This document shows positions 42,032-51,111 of a stretch of DNA of 64,000 nt, in pieces. A program made the position numbers and the translations under genes. The number at the start of each line of letters is the position of its first letter. The first letter of the stretch is position 1. The notes beneath the pieces were generated by a model that was given only the letters and a program-made list of their open reading frames with translations, searched no databases and was not told the origin of the DNA. Source of the stretch: Bog-473 sp963741995 (GTDB taxonomy: Bacteria > Actinomycetota > Acidimicrobiia > Acidimicrobiales > RAAP-2); contig CAVUKI010000010.1 in assembly GCA_963741995.1 (NCBI GenBank), positions 248,001 to 312,000 on the forward strand. Reading direction: 5' to 3'.

Positions 42032-43545
42032 GCGCTCACGCTACCGGTCGCCTCGGCCTCGGCCGACGCCGCGCTGCGGATCCAATGGGCCGTCGGCGGC
42101 ATGCCGGGCCCGAGATGGATCGGGACGTCGAAAGGTTGGGACTCGAGCCCGGCGGCCACCATCAGCTCGGTCAGCGCGTGCGGGATGGCCGCGGCCACGT
42201 CCCACAGGCGTGGGACGGCCCGAGCGTCGGAAGCCAGCCCCCAATAGAGGACGCCCATGTTGCTCATGATGGTGATATTGAGGCCCATCCCGTCCATCAC
42301 CGGCCCGAGCGGGAACATCCCGAGCATCCGGCTGCCGCCCAGGTAGAGCGGAACGTCAGGGCCCGGAACGTTCGAGATGACGAGGTTGGCCACGGGCCGG
42401 TGCCGGTCGGCGAGCTTCATCCCGGTATAGAGCCTGGCGGCCGCGGCGAAGACGTTCGGCGTCGCGTGCTCGGCCCAATTCTGCAATGTGGTCGCGCCGA
42501 GCGCTTGATGCTCCTCCTTGGCACCCTTGGTGCCTTCGTGGATGAAGAGCAGCCGCTCCAGAGGGTCCTCAATGTGGCAGGGCAGCTGCACGAACATCGC
42601 CGAAACCTTGTTGGAGCCCTTCAGTTCGGCGACGTCGGGGGTGACCGACACAGGGACCACCGACACGAGTGGGATGTCCGGGAGCTCGTCGCCGGCCAGC
42701 AGATAGGTGCGCAGGGCACCGGTGCACATGGCCAGGACCACGTCGTTGACCGTCGTACCCATCTTGTTCTTCAGCGCCTTGGCGTCGGCCAGGCTGGCGG
42801 CGGCGAACGCGACCCGGCGCCGGGCGTGCACTGCGACATTGATGGAGGTGCGAGGCGCGGTCAACGGCAGGGCGGCTTTGGCCGTGAGGCCCTGGCGGAT
42901 CCGCCGCACGTCGAAGATGTTCCTGGTGGTGCGGCACACGACGCGCCCGAGGTCGAACGGTGCCACCAGGCCCGCCACCATCGCCTGCGAGACCAATTCC
43001 ACGCCGGAAGGGATGCGGGAGTCGAGCTGACGCGCCCTCTGCGCCGGCTGCTCGGGAGGGCTGGGCTCAAGGTCGAAGAGGACCCCGAGAAGTTCGGCCC
43101 CCGAGACGCCGTCGATCGTGCTGTGGTGCATCTTGATCACCAGCGCGATCTTGCCGTCCTCCAGCCCCTCGACGATCCACATCTCCCAGAGCGGGCGGTC
43201 GCGGTGGAGCTGGCGGCTGATGACGTCGGCGGCGAAGTCAGCCAGCTCGCGCATGCCTCCCGGAGACGGGAGCGCGGCGCGGCGCAAGTGGTTGTCGATG
43301 TCGAACTCGGGGTCGTCCACCCAGATGGGGAAGCCGAGGCGCATCGGCACTTCCACCAACCGGCGCTGGAAGACCGGCGTCAGCGGGATGCGGTCGTTGA
43401 TCAGCTGGCGGATCCGCCGGAACGAGTACCCGCCCGGCACCGTCGAGGGGTCGAAGACGGCGGCCATGGCCACGTGCATGTGGAGGGTCGGGGTCTCCAT
43501 GTAGAGGAAACTCGCATCGAGCCCGGTCAGCCGTTCGGGGGTCAT
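42028..43545 (-). CDS. Wax ester synthase/acyl-CoA:diacylglycerol acyltransferase (WS/DGAT)
   Basis: Esterifies acyl-CoA with fatty alcohols or diacylglycerol to make wax esters or triacylglycerol storage lipid, at the membrane-lipid droplet interface. The 505-residue protein has the active-site motif HHSTIDG (His140-His141...Asp145-Gly146), the starting block TGLDASFLYMETP and the C-terminal NLVISNVPGPDVPLYLGG. ATG at 43543-43545 follows AAGGAGA. It is first in a run with the VOC gene and tsaC-tsaD. Confidence 0.94.
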   Translation of the reverse strand: MTPERLTGLDASFLYMETPTLHMHVAMAAVFDPSTVPGGYSFRRIRQLINDRIPLTPVFQRRLVEVPMRLGFPIWVDDPEFDIDNHLRRAALPSPGGMRELADFAADVISRQLHRDRPLWEMWIVEGLEDGKIALVIKMHHSTIDGVSGAELLGVLFDLEPSPPEQPAQRARQLDSRIPSGVELVSQAMVAGLVAPFDLGRVVCRTTRNIFDVRRIRQGLTAKAALPLTAPRTSINVAVHARRRVAFAAASLADAKALKNKMGTTVNDVVLAMCTGALRTYLLAGDELPDIPLVSVVPVSVTPDVAELKGSNKVSAMFVQLPCHIEDPLERLLFIHEGTKGAKEEHQALGATTLQNWAEHATPNVFAAAARLYTGMKLADRHRPVANLVISNVPGPDVPLYLGGSRMLGMFPLGPVMDGMGLNITIMSNMGVLYWGLASDARAVPRLWDVAAAIPHALTELMVAAGLESQPFDVPIHLGPGMPPTAHWIRSAASAEAEATGSVSA

Positions 43546-43674
43546 CGACTCTCCTTGGTCATCGTGGCGACGTGCATAACCTCGCGCCTCCACCAGGCCA
43601 GGGCAAACGAGGCAGGAGCCTCTTCGGCCGGGGTCGACCTGCGGAGAACGGCCTGTTCAGGCGAAGATGGCGGT

Positions 43675-44970
43675 GTGCCGTACGCCTTTTTGATCGTGGC
43701 CCTCGTCGGAGCCGTGGCCGTGGGGCTCGCCTTCCGCCCTATCCGCCGGGAACCCTTCACGGTCCTCGACTTCACTTGCGGCTGGGTCGCCGGCGAGCTC
43801 GCCTTCCAGAACATCCTCTGGCAGATGGCGGCCACCGCCCTCTTCATCTGGTTCGGGGCGCTCTCGAACTGGGCGGGCTGGCTGGGGCTGGGCGTGGCCG
43901 TGGCCGAGTGGACAGGCCTGATCGGGCTCGGTATCTCCGGGCGGCGGGCCGGCGGTGTGACCGCGGCCGCACTGGCGGAAGTACGTACCCCGGTGTTCCC
44001 CGTACCCCTCGAGCCGACGGCGCCGACCTGGGGCCGCTGGTGGCGGGTGACCCGTGCCATCCCCTTCCGGTCGCGGGCGGTGCGTGTGAGCCGCGACATC
44101 GACTACTGGGGCGACGGCGCCCGGCACCATCGCCTCGACGTCTACCAGTCCCGCCTGGCCCCTCCCGGGGCGGCACCGGTGATGGTGTACATCCACGGCG
44201 GCGCCTGGATGATCGGCGAGAAGCGCGAGCAGGGCAAGCCGATGATGTACGAGCTCGTCGCCCGGGGCTGGGTGTGCGTGGCCATCAACTACCGGCTCAG
44301 TCCCAGGGCCACGTGGCCCGACCACATCGTCGACGCCAAGCGGGCGGTGGCCTGGGTCAAGGAACACATCGACGAGTACGGGGGCGACCCATCCTTCGTG
44401 GCCGTCAGCGGTGGATCGGCCGGTGGTCACCTGTGCGCGCTCCTCGCCTTGAGCGCCGGCGACCCCGCCTTCCAGCCGGGGTTCGAGGAAGCCGACGCGT
44501 CGGTGCAGGCCTGTGTTCCCTTCTATGGCGTCATGGACCTGACCAGCTCGCCCGACGGCTCGGCCATCTTCGGCCCGGGCCTGTTGAAAATGCTCGAGGA
44601 AAAGGTCATGAAGACGAAGGAGTCCCAGCACCCCGAGCTTTTCCGGGATGCCTCGCCGACGTACCGGGTCCGGGCCGAGGCGCCTCCGTTCTTCGTGCTC
44701 CAGGGCGTCAACGACACGCTGGTACCCGTGGAGTCGGCCCGGGTGTTCGTGGAACGGCTGCGGTCCGCGTCCCTCGCCCCGGTCGCCTACGCGGAGTTGC
44801 CCCTGGCCCAGCATGCTTTTGACGTCCTGGCGTCCCTGCGCTGCCAGGCCACCACCTCGGCCGTTGCGGATTTTCTGGAAGGTGCCCGGGCCGCCGCCCG
44901 ACCGGGCGATGGCCTCGGCGTGCCCTCCTCGCGCAGTGTTTCTGACGGAGAGCCAGCTCCCGAATTGTGA
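43675..44970 (+). CDS. Alpha/beta hydrolase with N-terminal membrane domain
   Basis: A 431-residue esterase of the hormone-sensitive-lipase-like group. Residues 1-100 carry hydrophobic segments (AFLIVALVGAVAVGLAF, NWAGWLGLGVAVAEW), so it is membrane-anchored. The catalytic domain has HGGAWMIGEKREQG, nucleophile GGSAGGHL, acid in GVNDTLVPVESA and the His in LAQHAFDVL. Divergent from the wax synthase gene, it may hydrolyse lipid esters (inference from position). GTG start at 43675. Confidence 0.86.
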   Translation: MPYAFLIVALVGAVAVGLAFRPIRREPFTVLDFTCGWVAGELAFQNILWQMAATALFIWFGALSNWAGWLGLGVAVAEWTGLIGLGISGRRAGGVTAAALAEVRTPVFPVPLEPTAPTWGRWWRVTRAIPFRSRAVRVSRDIDYWGDGARHHRLDVYQSRLAPPGAAPVMVYIHGGAWMIGEKREQGKPMMYELVARGWVCVAINYRLSPRATWPDHIVDAKRAVAWVKEHIDEYGGDPSFVAVSGGSAGGHLCALLALSAGDPAFQPGFEEADASVQACVPFYGVMDLTSSPDGSAIFGPGLLKMLEEKVMKTKESQHPELFRDASPTYRVRAEAPPFFVLQGVNDTLVPVESARVFVERLRSASLAPVAYAELPLAQHAFDVLASLRCQATTSAVADFLEGARAAARPGDGLGVPSSRSVSDGEPAPEL

Positions 44971-44993
44971 TCTCCCACCCGACCGGGACGAGG

Positions 44994-47540
44994 TCAGTTC
45001 TCGGCGGCCAGCACCACGTGCACCGACAGGGCGTCGCCCGAGGTCACCACCAGCTCGTCCACGCCGCCGGCGTCGACGATGTCGCCCCGGGCTGCCTCCA
45101 CGGCAGCGAGCGTCGCGGGCGGACCGGCGACCGTGAGCAGGGTCACCCGCGCCCGCATGGAGCGCTTGTTGGCCGTCTTCTCTCGTCGAACCGCGCCGAG
45201 CACTTCGGACGCCACCGCCAGCACGGACTTGTCGGCACCGGCGTGCGACCCGACGTCGGTGGCCTCGGGCCAGGGCGCCAGGTGCACCGAGCCCTCCTGC
45301 CACCAGCTCCAGACCTCCTCCGTGACGAAGGGGAGGAACGGTGCAAAGAGCCGGTGCAGGGCGGACAGGGCCAGCGCCAACGTCGCCCTCGCCGAGTCGG
45401 TCCCGGCCGACGTTCCCTCGCCGTAGGCGCGCGTCTTGACCAGCTCGACGTAGTCGTCGCAGAAGGACCAGAAGAACGTCTCCGTGACCTCGAGTGCCCG
45501 CGCATAGTCGAACTCGTCGTGGGCGGCCGTGGCCGCTGCAATGAGGGCGGACAGCTGCGCCAGCAGCGCGGCATCCAGGGGCATGTGCACGGTGTCGATC
45601 CCGGGGACCGGGCCGTCGCCCAGCCGGCCCAGCGCGAACTTCGACGCGTTGAGGATCTTGATCGCCAGCCGGCGTCCGATCTTCATGACACCCGTGTCGA
45701 GGGCGGTGTCCGTCCCGGGCCGGCCGTTGCAGGCCCAGTACCGCACCGCGTCCGAGCCGAACTCCTCGAGCGTGGCCATGGGGGTGATCACATTGCCCTT
45801 CGACTTCGACATCTTCTTGCGGTCCTTGTCGAGGATCCACCCGTTGATGGTGGTGTGCCGCCACGGCAGTACGCCGTGCTCCAGGTCTGAGCGCAGCAGG
45901 GTCGAGAAGAGCCAGGTGCGGATGATCTCGGGCCCCTGCGGTCGGAGATCCATCGGGAACGTGGCCGCAAACAGCGCCGGGTCGTCCTCCCAGCCGCAGG
46001 CGATCTGCGGCGTCACCGAGGAAGTGGCCCAGGTGTCCATGACGTCGGGGTCGCCCGTGAACCCACCGGGAACGCCGCGCTGCTCCGAGGTGTAGCCGCC
46101 CGGCACATCCGTCGTCGGGTCGACCGGGAGCATCGCATCGTCCGGGACGATGGGCGATGTGTGGTCGGCCTCCCCGTCCGGCCCGACGGGGTACCAGACC
46201 GGCACCGGCACCCCGAAGAAGCGCTGCCGGCTGACCAGCCAGTCGCCGTTGAGGCCGCGCACCCAGTCGTCGAAGCGGACCTGCATGTACGGCGGGTGCC
46301 AGTCGAGTTGGGTCCCCCGATCGAGAAGCTTGCGGCGCAGGACGTCGTCGCGACCTCCATTGCGGATGAACCACTGCCGGCTCGTGACGATCTCGAGCGG
46401 TCGGAATCCCCGCTCGTAGAACTTCACCGGGTGCTCAATCGGCCGGGGTTCGCCGACCATGTCGCCCGACGCTGTGAGCATCTCGACCATGGCCCGCTGC
46501 GCCTGTTTCACGGTCCGGCCGGCGATGGCGCGCCAGGCCTCGCTGTCGGGGACGCCGGGCGGCGGCGTCTCGGTGATACGCCCCGACCGCGTCACGATGC
46601 TCCGCGTCGGCAGGTCGAGCTCGCGCCACCACACGACGTCGGTCACGTCGCCGAAGGTGCAGATCATGGCGATGCCCGAGCCCTTGTCCGGTTCGGCGAG
46701 TGGGTGGGCCAGGACGGGCACCTCGACCCCGAAGAGCGGTGTGTGCACCGTCGAACCGAAGCGGGCGGCATAGCGCTCGTCGTCGGGATGGGCCACCAGG
46801 GCGACACAGGCGGCCACCAATTCGGGTCGCGTCGTCTCGATCTCGATGTCGTCGAAGCGAAGTCGGTGGTAGGCGCCGGCCAGCTGGCGGTCCTCCATCT
46901 CGGCCTGGGCCACCGCCGTCTGGAAGTCCACATCCCAGAGCGTGGGCGCCTCGGACGTGTACGCCTCGCCCCGGGCCAGGTTGTGCAGGAACATGCGCTG
47001 ACTGGTGCGCCGGCTCTTGTCGTCGATCGTGGCGTACGTACGCCCCCAGTCGACTGACAGCCCGACACGGCGCCACAAGTCCTCGAAGGCCCGCTCGTCC
47101 TCGGCCGTCAGCTGGTGGCAGAGCGCGATGAAGTTCGGCCGGCTCACTGGAATGTCGTCCTTGCCGGGCTCCTCGGGCGGTGTGAAGTCCGGGTCATAGG
47201 GGAGCGACGGGTCACAGGTCACCCCGAAGTAGGTCTGCACCCGGCGCTCGGTCGGGAGCCCGTTGTCGTCCCATCCCATGGGGTAGAAGAGCTTCCAGCC
47301 CCGCATGCGCCGGTACCGGGCGATGGCGTCGGTCTGCACGTAGCCGAAGACGGAGCCCATGTGGAGGGAGCCGGACACGGTCGGGGGCGGCGTGTCGATG
47401 GAGAACACCTCGCCGCGCGTGGCGGTGTCGTCGAAGCGGTAGGTCCCCGCTTCCTCCCAAGCCGAGGCCCAGCGCTTCTCGAGATTGTCGAGTGTGGGCT
47501 TGTCGGGGACGCGGGCCGCCCCGGTCGTTGGGTTCGACAT
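44994..47540 (-). CDS. valS: Valyl-tRNA synthetase
   Basis: Class I aminoacyl-tRNA synthetase charging tRNA-Val; 848 residues. The HIGH-type motif is TPPPTVSGSLHMGSVF and the KMSKS loop is DRKKMSKSKGN. The editing domain follows IETTRPELVAACVALVAHPDDERY, and WATSSVTPQI and the C-terminal anticodon-binding helices are present. The overall form is the shorter archaeal-like ValS found in some bacteria. The ATG at 47538-47540 has no strong ribosome site and sits 20 bases from the divergent cysS start. Confidence 0.96.
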   Translation of the reverse strand: MSNPTTGAARVPDKPTLDNLEKRWASAWEEAGTYRFDDTATRGEVFSIDTPPPTVSGSLHMGSVFGYVQTDAIARYRRMRGWKLFYPMGWDDNGLPTERRVQTYFGVTCDPSLPYDPDFTPPEEPGKDDIPVSRPNFIALCHQLTAEDERAFEDLWRRVGLSVDWGRTYATIDDKSRRTSQRMFLHNLARGEAYTSEAPTLWDVDFQTAVAQAEMEDRQLAGAYHRLRFDDIEIETTRPELVAACVALVAHPDDERYAARFGSTVHTPLFGVEVPVLAHPLAEPDKGSGIAMICTFGDVTDVVWWRELDLPTRSIVTRSGRITETPPPGVPDSEAWRAIAGRTVKQAQRAMVEMLTASGDMVGEPRPIEHPVKFYERGFRPLEIVTSRQWFIRNGGRDDVLRRKLLDRGTQLDWHPPYMQVRFDDWVRGLNGDWLVSRQRFFGVPVPVWYPVGPDGEADHTSPIVPDDAMLPVDPTTDVPGGYTSEQRGVPGGFTGDPDVMDTWATSSVTPQIACGWEDDPALFAATFPMDLRPQGPEIIRTWLFSTLLRSDLEHGVLPWRHTTINGWILDKDRKKMSKSKGNVITPMATLEEFGSDAVRYWACNGRPGTDTALDTGVMKIGRRLAIKILNASKFALGRLGDGPVPGIDTVHMPLDAALLAQLSALIAAATAAHDEFDYARALEVTETFFWSFCDDYVELVKTRAYGEGTSAGTDSARATLALALSALHRLFAPFLPFVTEEVWSWWQEGSVHLAPWPEATDVGSHAGADKSVLAVASEVLGAVRREKTANKRSMRARVTLLTVAGPPATLAAVEAARGDIVDAGGVDELVVTSGDALSVHVVLAAEN

Positions 47541-47560
47541 GATCGGGTTACCGTACCCGG
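47541..47560. promoter_or_regulatory. Bidirectional leaderless promoter region valS/cysS
   Basis: Only 20 bases separate the two start codons. Overlapping boxes TACCGT (47549-47554, plus strand) and TACGGT (47555-47550, minus strand) share TACCGTA, placing a -10 six bases before the cysS GTG and nine bases before the valS ATG. Both messages are probably leaderless. Confidence 0.5.
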
Positions 47561-48952
47561 GTGCTATGCCTTCACGACACCGCAACGGGCACGGTCCGCC
47601 CGCTGGAGCATCGCACCGAGGGAGAGGTGTCGATGTACGTCTGCGGTCCCACGGTCTACGACCTGCCGCACATCGGCCACGGCCGCTACAACCTGGTCTT
47701 CGACGTGTTGCGTCGCTACCTGCTGTTCTGCGGCCTGGCCGTCCGCTACGTGTCGAACATCACCGACGTCGACGACAACATCATCAAGCGGGCAAGCGAG
47801 CAGGGCAGGACGGAGCCGGATGTGGCGGCCGAGTTCGAGGCGCGTTGGTGGGAAGCCATGGATGCCCTGGGCGTGCTCAGGCCGGACGAGACGCCGCACG
47901 CGACGGCCTACATCGATGACATGGTTTCGCTGGTGGGAGACCTGCTGGGCCGCGGGGTGGCCTACGAGACATCCGACGGCGTCTACCTCAACGTGGAACA
48001 GGTGCCGGGCTACGGGCTCTTGGCTCTCCAGAGCCTTGACTCGCTCAAAGCGGGAGCGCGGGTCGAGGGCAGCGACGAGAAGCGCTCACCGCTCGACTTC
48101 GCGCTCTGGAAGAAGGCCAAGGAGGGCGAGCCGACGTGGGACGCGCCGTGGGGAGCCGGCCGGCCCGGTTGGCACACCGAGTGCGTGGTGATGTCGCTCG
48201 ACCTGCTCGGGGACGGCTTCGACCTGCATGGCGGCGGCCGGGACCTGGCGTTTCCGCACCACGAGAACGAGCGGGCCCAGGCGGTCGCCGAGGGCAGGGC
48301 CTTCGCCCGGCACTGGGTGCACAACGGCTGGGTCGAGGTTGACGGCACGAAGATGTCCAAGTCCCTGGGTAACTTCACCTCCCTCACCGACCTGCTCACC
48401 CGTTGTGACGAACGCGCCTACCGCCTGCTGGTGCTCCGGGCGCACTACCGCTCACCCGTCGAGGTGACGGGGCCGACGCTGGTGGACGCCGAGAAGGCGC
48501 TCGAGAGACTTGATGGCCTGGCCCGGCGCTTCGGCATCGGCGACCTGCTGGCCGAGGGCCGTGGCTATGTGGTGGAAGACCTCGATGCCGCGGACGCCGA
48601 TCCGGGAGCACTTGCCGCCTTCCATGCCCGCATGGACGACGACATGGACACGCCCGGAGCTCTGGCGGACGTCTTCGAGCTCGTGACGGCCGCCCATTCC
48701 GCGGCGGACGCGGGAGAAGAGGCCGAGGCGAATCGCCTGGCCGGCACAGCTGCTGTGCTCCTGGCTGCGCTCGGCGTGCCTCTCCGGGCGGCACCTGTCG
48801 AGGTAGACGAGGAGTCGGCGCGGCTTTTGGCTGCGCGCGACGAGGCCCGGGGTGCCAAGGACTTCGTCCGGGCCGACGCCCTGCGCGACGAGCTGGTTGC
48901 CCGTGGGTGGACCGTCGAAGACACCCCGAGCGGCACGGCGATCCGCCACTGA
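47561..48952 (+). CDS. cysS: Cysteinyl-tRNA synthetase
   Basis: Charges tRNA-Cys. The 463-residue protein has MYVCGPTVYDLPHIGHGR (zinc Cys and HIGH), GWHTECVVMS and FPHHENERAQ zinc-site blocks, and KMSKSLGNF. The C-terminal helical domain (DARxxKDFxxADALRDELVARGW) is present, which distinguishes it from the shorter MshC of mycothiol synthesis. GTG start at 47561. Confidence 0.95.
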   Translation: MLCLHDTATGTVRPLEHRTEGEVSMYVCGPTVYDLPHIGHGRYNLVFDVLRRYLLFCGLAVRYVSNITDVDDNIIKRASEQGRTEPDVAAEFEARWWEAMDALGVLRPDETPHATAYIDDMVSLVGDLLGRGVAYETSDGVYLNVEQVPGYGLLALQSLDSLKAGARVEGSDEKRSPLDFALWKKAKEGEPTWDAPWGAGRPGWHTECVVMSLDLLGDGFDLHGGGRDLAFPHHENERAQAVAEGRAFARHWVHNGWVEVDGTKMSKSLGNFTSLTDLLTRCDERAYRLLVLRAHYRSPVEVTGPTLVDAEKALERLDGLARRFGIGDLLAEGRGYVVEDLDAADADPGALAAFHARMDDDMDTPGALADVFELVTAAHSAADAGEEAEANRLAGTAAVLLAALGVPLRAAPVEVDEESARLLAARDEARGAKDFVRADALRDELVARGWTVEDTPSGTAIRH

Positions 48953-48955
48953 TCA

Positions 48956-49006
48956 GGCAGAGATCCCCAGGTGGCAGAGATCCCCAGGTAACAGAGATCC
49001 CCTGGT
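48956..49006. repeat. Three tandem 17-bp repeats after cysS
   Basis: Units at 48956-48972 and 48973-48989 are identical (GGCAGAGATCCCCAGGT); the third at 48990-49006 is AACAGAGATCCCCTGGT, with three changes. They start three bases after the cysS stop. Too short and few for CRISPR. Confidence 0.85.
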
Positions 49007-49134
49007 AAACAGCCATTTGCACTCTGTGGTGGACTGAGAACAGGATCGTAGGTTACTGTGGAGTAACCAAGGAACCCTTGGGTTCGGCACGCGGGCGTGG
49101 CGAACGTTCTCCAGGTGCGGTTCCACGAACGGAG

Positions 49135-49156
49135 AGCCCCGGCCGCGGCCGGGGCT
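49135..49156. promoter_or_regulatory. 22-bp perfect palindrome in the acyl-CoA dehydrogenase leader
   Basis: AGCCCCGGCC-GC-GGCCGGGGCT lies 22 bases before the ATG at 49179 and just ahead of the ribosome site AAGGAGGA (49161-49168). As RNA it is a very stable hairpin, either an attenuator/terminator for upstream transcripts or a leader stabiliser. Confidence 0.55.
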
Positions 49157-49178
49157 GCACAAGGAGGAGGGCGCAACC

Positions 49179-50393
49179 ATGTCCGACTACTCCCTCGAAC
49201 TCAACGAGGACCAGCTCCAGATCGTCAAGTGGGTGCACGAGTTCGCTGAGAACGTCGTCCGTCCCGCCGGCCCCGAATGGGACGAGCGTGAGGAGACACC
49301 GTGGCCCATCATCGAGGAGGCGGCCAAGAACGGGCTCTACTCCTTCGACTTCATCGCGCAGTGCTTCTCGGACCCGACCGGTCTCCTCATGTGCCTGGTC
49401 AACGAGGAGATGAGCTGGGGTGACGCCGGTATCGGGTTGGCCATCTTCGGCTCCACCCTGGCCGTGGCCGGGATCTTCGCCAACGGGACCCCTGAGCAGA
49501 TCGGCGAGTGGATTCCGCAGTGTTTCGGGACACCCGACGACGTCAAGCTGGCTGCCTTCGGGGTCTCCGAGCCCGACGCAGGGTCAGACGTCTCTTCCCT
49601 GAAGTCGCGCGCTGTCTACGACGAGGCCAAGGACGAATGGGTGCTCAACGGCACGAAGACGTGGATCACCAATGGCGGTATCGCCAACACGCACGTGCTC
49701 GTGCTCTCCGTTGACCCGTCGCTCGGGAGCCGTGGCCAGGCGAGCTTCGTGGTGCCGGAGGGAACGCCGGGCATCAGCCAGGGGCAGAAGTTCAAGAAGA
49801 TGGGTATCCGGGCCTCGCACACCGCGGAGGTCGTGCTCGACGACTGCCGGATACCGGGTCGCTGCCTCCTCGGTGGCAAGGAGAAGCTTGACGAACGTCT
49901 GGCCCGGGCCAAGGAAGGCAAGAAGACGTCCACGCAGGCCGCCATGGCCACCTTCGAGGCGTCGCGCCCGATTGTGGGCGCGCAGGCTGTCGGCATCGCC
50001 CGGGCCGCCTATGAGTACGCGCTCGACTACGCCATGGAACGGAAGCAGTTCGGCCGGGCCATCATCGAGAACCAGGCCATCGCCTTCAAGCTGGCCGACA
50101 TGAAGATGCACACCGACGCCGCCCGGCTCCTCGTGCATCGCGCCGCCAACATGGCCAGCACGGGCAAGAAGTTCGAGAACGGCGAAGGCTCCATGTCCAA
50201 GCTCTACGCGGGTGAGAACGCCGTGTGGGTGACGGACCAGGCCATCCAGATCCTGGGCGGCTACGGCTACGTCCGGGAGAACCCGGTCGAGCAGTGGCAC
50301 CGGGACTCGAAGATCTACACCATCTTCGAGGGGACCAGCGAGATCCAGCGGCTTGTGATCAGCCGGGCGATCTCGGGGATCCACATCAACTGA
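49179..50393 (+). CDS. Acyl-CoA dehydrogenase
   Basis: FAD enzyme introducing the alpha-beta double bond into acyl-CoA; 404 residues. Family blocks: FGVSEPDAGSDVSSLKSRAV, NGTKTWITNGGIA, and IQILGGYGYVRENPVEQWHRD, with the catalytic Glu in YTIFEGTSEIQRLVISRAI. ATG behind AAGGAGGA. It is the only gene of its unit. Its last 81 bases reappear, diverged only at synonymous sites, at 53813-53893. Confidence 0.94.
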   Translation: MSDYSLELNEDQLQIVKWVHEFAENVVRPAGPEWDEREETPWPIIEEAAKNGLYSFDFIAQCFSDPTGLLMCLVNEEMSWGDAGIGLAIFGSTLAVAGIFANGTPEQIGEWIPQCFGTPDDVKLAAFGVSEPDAGSDVSSLKSRAVYDEAKDEWVLNGTKTWITNGGIANTHVLVLSVDPSLGSRGQASFVVPEGTPGISQGQKFKKMGIRASHTAEVVLDDCRIPGRCLLGGKEKLDERLARAKEGKKTSTQAAMATFEASRPIVGAQAVGIARAAYEYALDYAMERKQFGRAIIENQAIAFKLADMKMHTDAARLLVHRAANMASTGKKFENGEGSMSKLYAGENAVWVTDQAIQILGGYGYVRENPVEQWHRDSKIYTIFEGTSEIQRLVISRAISGIHIN

Positions 50394-50712
50394 TCTACCA
50401 GGGGAAATAGGCGATTGGTCGACCTGCCAAGTCGGCCCTCGGAGCGCCTTGGCCAGACCCGGAAAGCGACAGGAATCATTTTCTGTCGCGATTTCTGTCG
50501 CGCGATGACCGCGGGCACGGCGGTCGAGCCGATGTTTCCCGGGTCGTTATCAGCGAGGACCGGCAATTCATCGCTGCGGTCCCGCTCTCCGTGCGAGCGC
50601 GCATCTTGTCCCGAACCCCGGCCTCAAAATGCCGCGTGAGCGACTGCTACCCACCCTGCGCTCCGTGCGGCGCTCCGGGTACTGTGCCGCAAGGGACGGA
50701 GGGAGAGCGCCC
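50394..50712. other. Intergenic region with three GCGACAG/CTGTCGC half-sites
   Basis: No gene is seen in these 319 bases. GCGACAG (50466-50472) is inverted to CTGTCGC (50483-50489), and CTGTCGC repeats at 50495-50501 in a TTTCTGTCGCG direct repeat. This resembles a multi-site operator or a small hairpin after the acyl-CoA dehydrogenase gene. The rest is featureless. Confidence 0.4.
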
Positions 50713-51111
50713 ATGCCCACGATCACTGGTGGCCACCACATCGCGTTGACGGTCTGCAACGCCGACGAGAGCGCTGCATGGTACTGCGAGCTGTTCGGCT
50801 TGCAGGTCGTCCTGGAGGGTGACGATCCGACCGTACGATTCCGCGTGCTCGCCGATCCCGAATCGGGCTGGGTGCTGGGCGTCCGCCAGTATCGGGGCCA
50901 CGAGGAGGGCACGTTCGACGAGCTGCGCACGGGCCTCGACCACTTCGCATTCGGAGTGCGCTCCCTGGCGGAGCTCCAGGCCTGGGAGGAGAGGCTGCGA
51001 GAAAGAGGAGTGATCCACTCTCCGATCGCCGAAACCCCGATCGGGACCGTCATCGTGTTCCGCGACCCTGACAACATCCAACTGGAGTTCTGGTTGCCCG
51101 CAGGTCAATGA
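50713..51111 (+). CDS. VOC family protein, coupled to a cyclase-ATPase gene
   Basis: A 132-residue VOC protein: GGHHIALTVCNADESAAWYCELFG, GLDHFAFGVRSLAEL and VIVFRDPDNIQLEFWLPAG. A His-His-Glu type metal site is plausible (His8 or His9, the His in LDHFAF, the Glu in QLEFW). The ATG follows GGAGGGAGAG. Its TGA overlaps the ATG of the cyclase-ATPase gene (ATGA), suggesting a linked sensory or catalytic role. Substrate unknown. Confidence 0.85.
   Translation: MPTITGGHHIALTVCNADESAAWYCELFGLQVVLEGDDPTVRFRVLADPESGWVLGVRQYRGHEEGTFDELRTGLDHFAFGVRSLAELQAWEERLRERGVIHSPIAETPIGTVIVFRDPDNIQLEFWLPAGQ

Noticed and set aside
42085..43670. Open frame upstream of and in frame with the esterase, antisense to the wax synthase
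   Set aside because: It is antisense to a clearly conserved gene; the esterase start is placed at GTG 43675.
43657..46374. Very long open frame (905 codons) on the minus strand crossing the esterase and valS genes
   Set aside because: It is an out-of-frame shadow caused by high GC; it has no domain motifs, and real genes in other frames explain the region.
48956..49006. CRISPR-like repeats
   Set aside because: Units are directly adjacent with no spacers and only three copies; no cas genes nearby.
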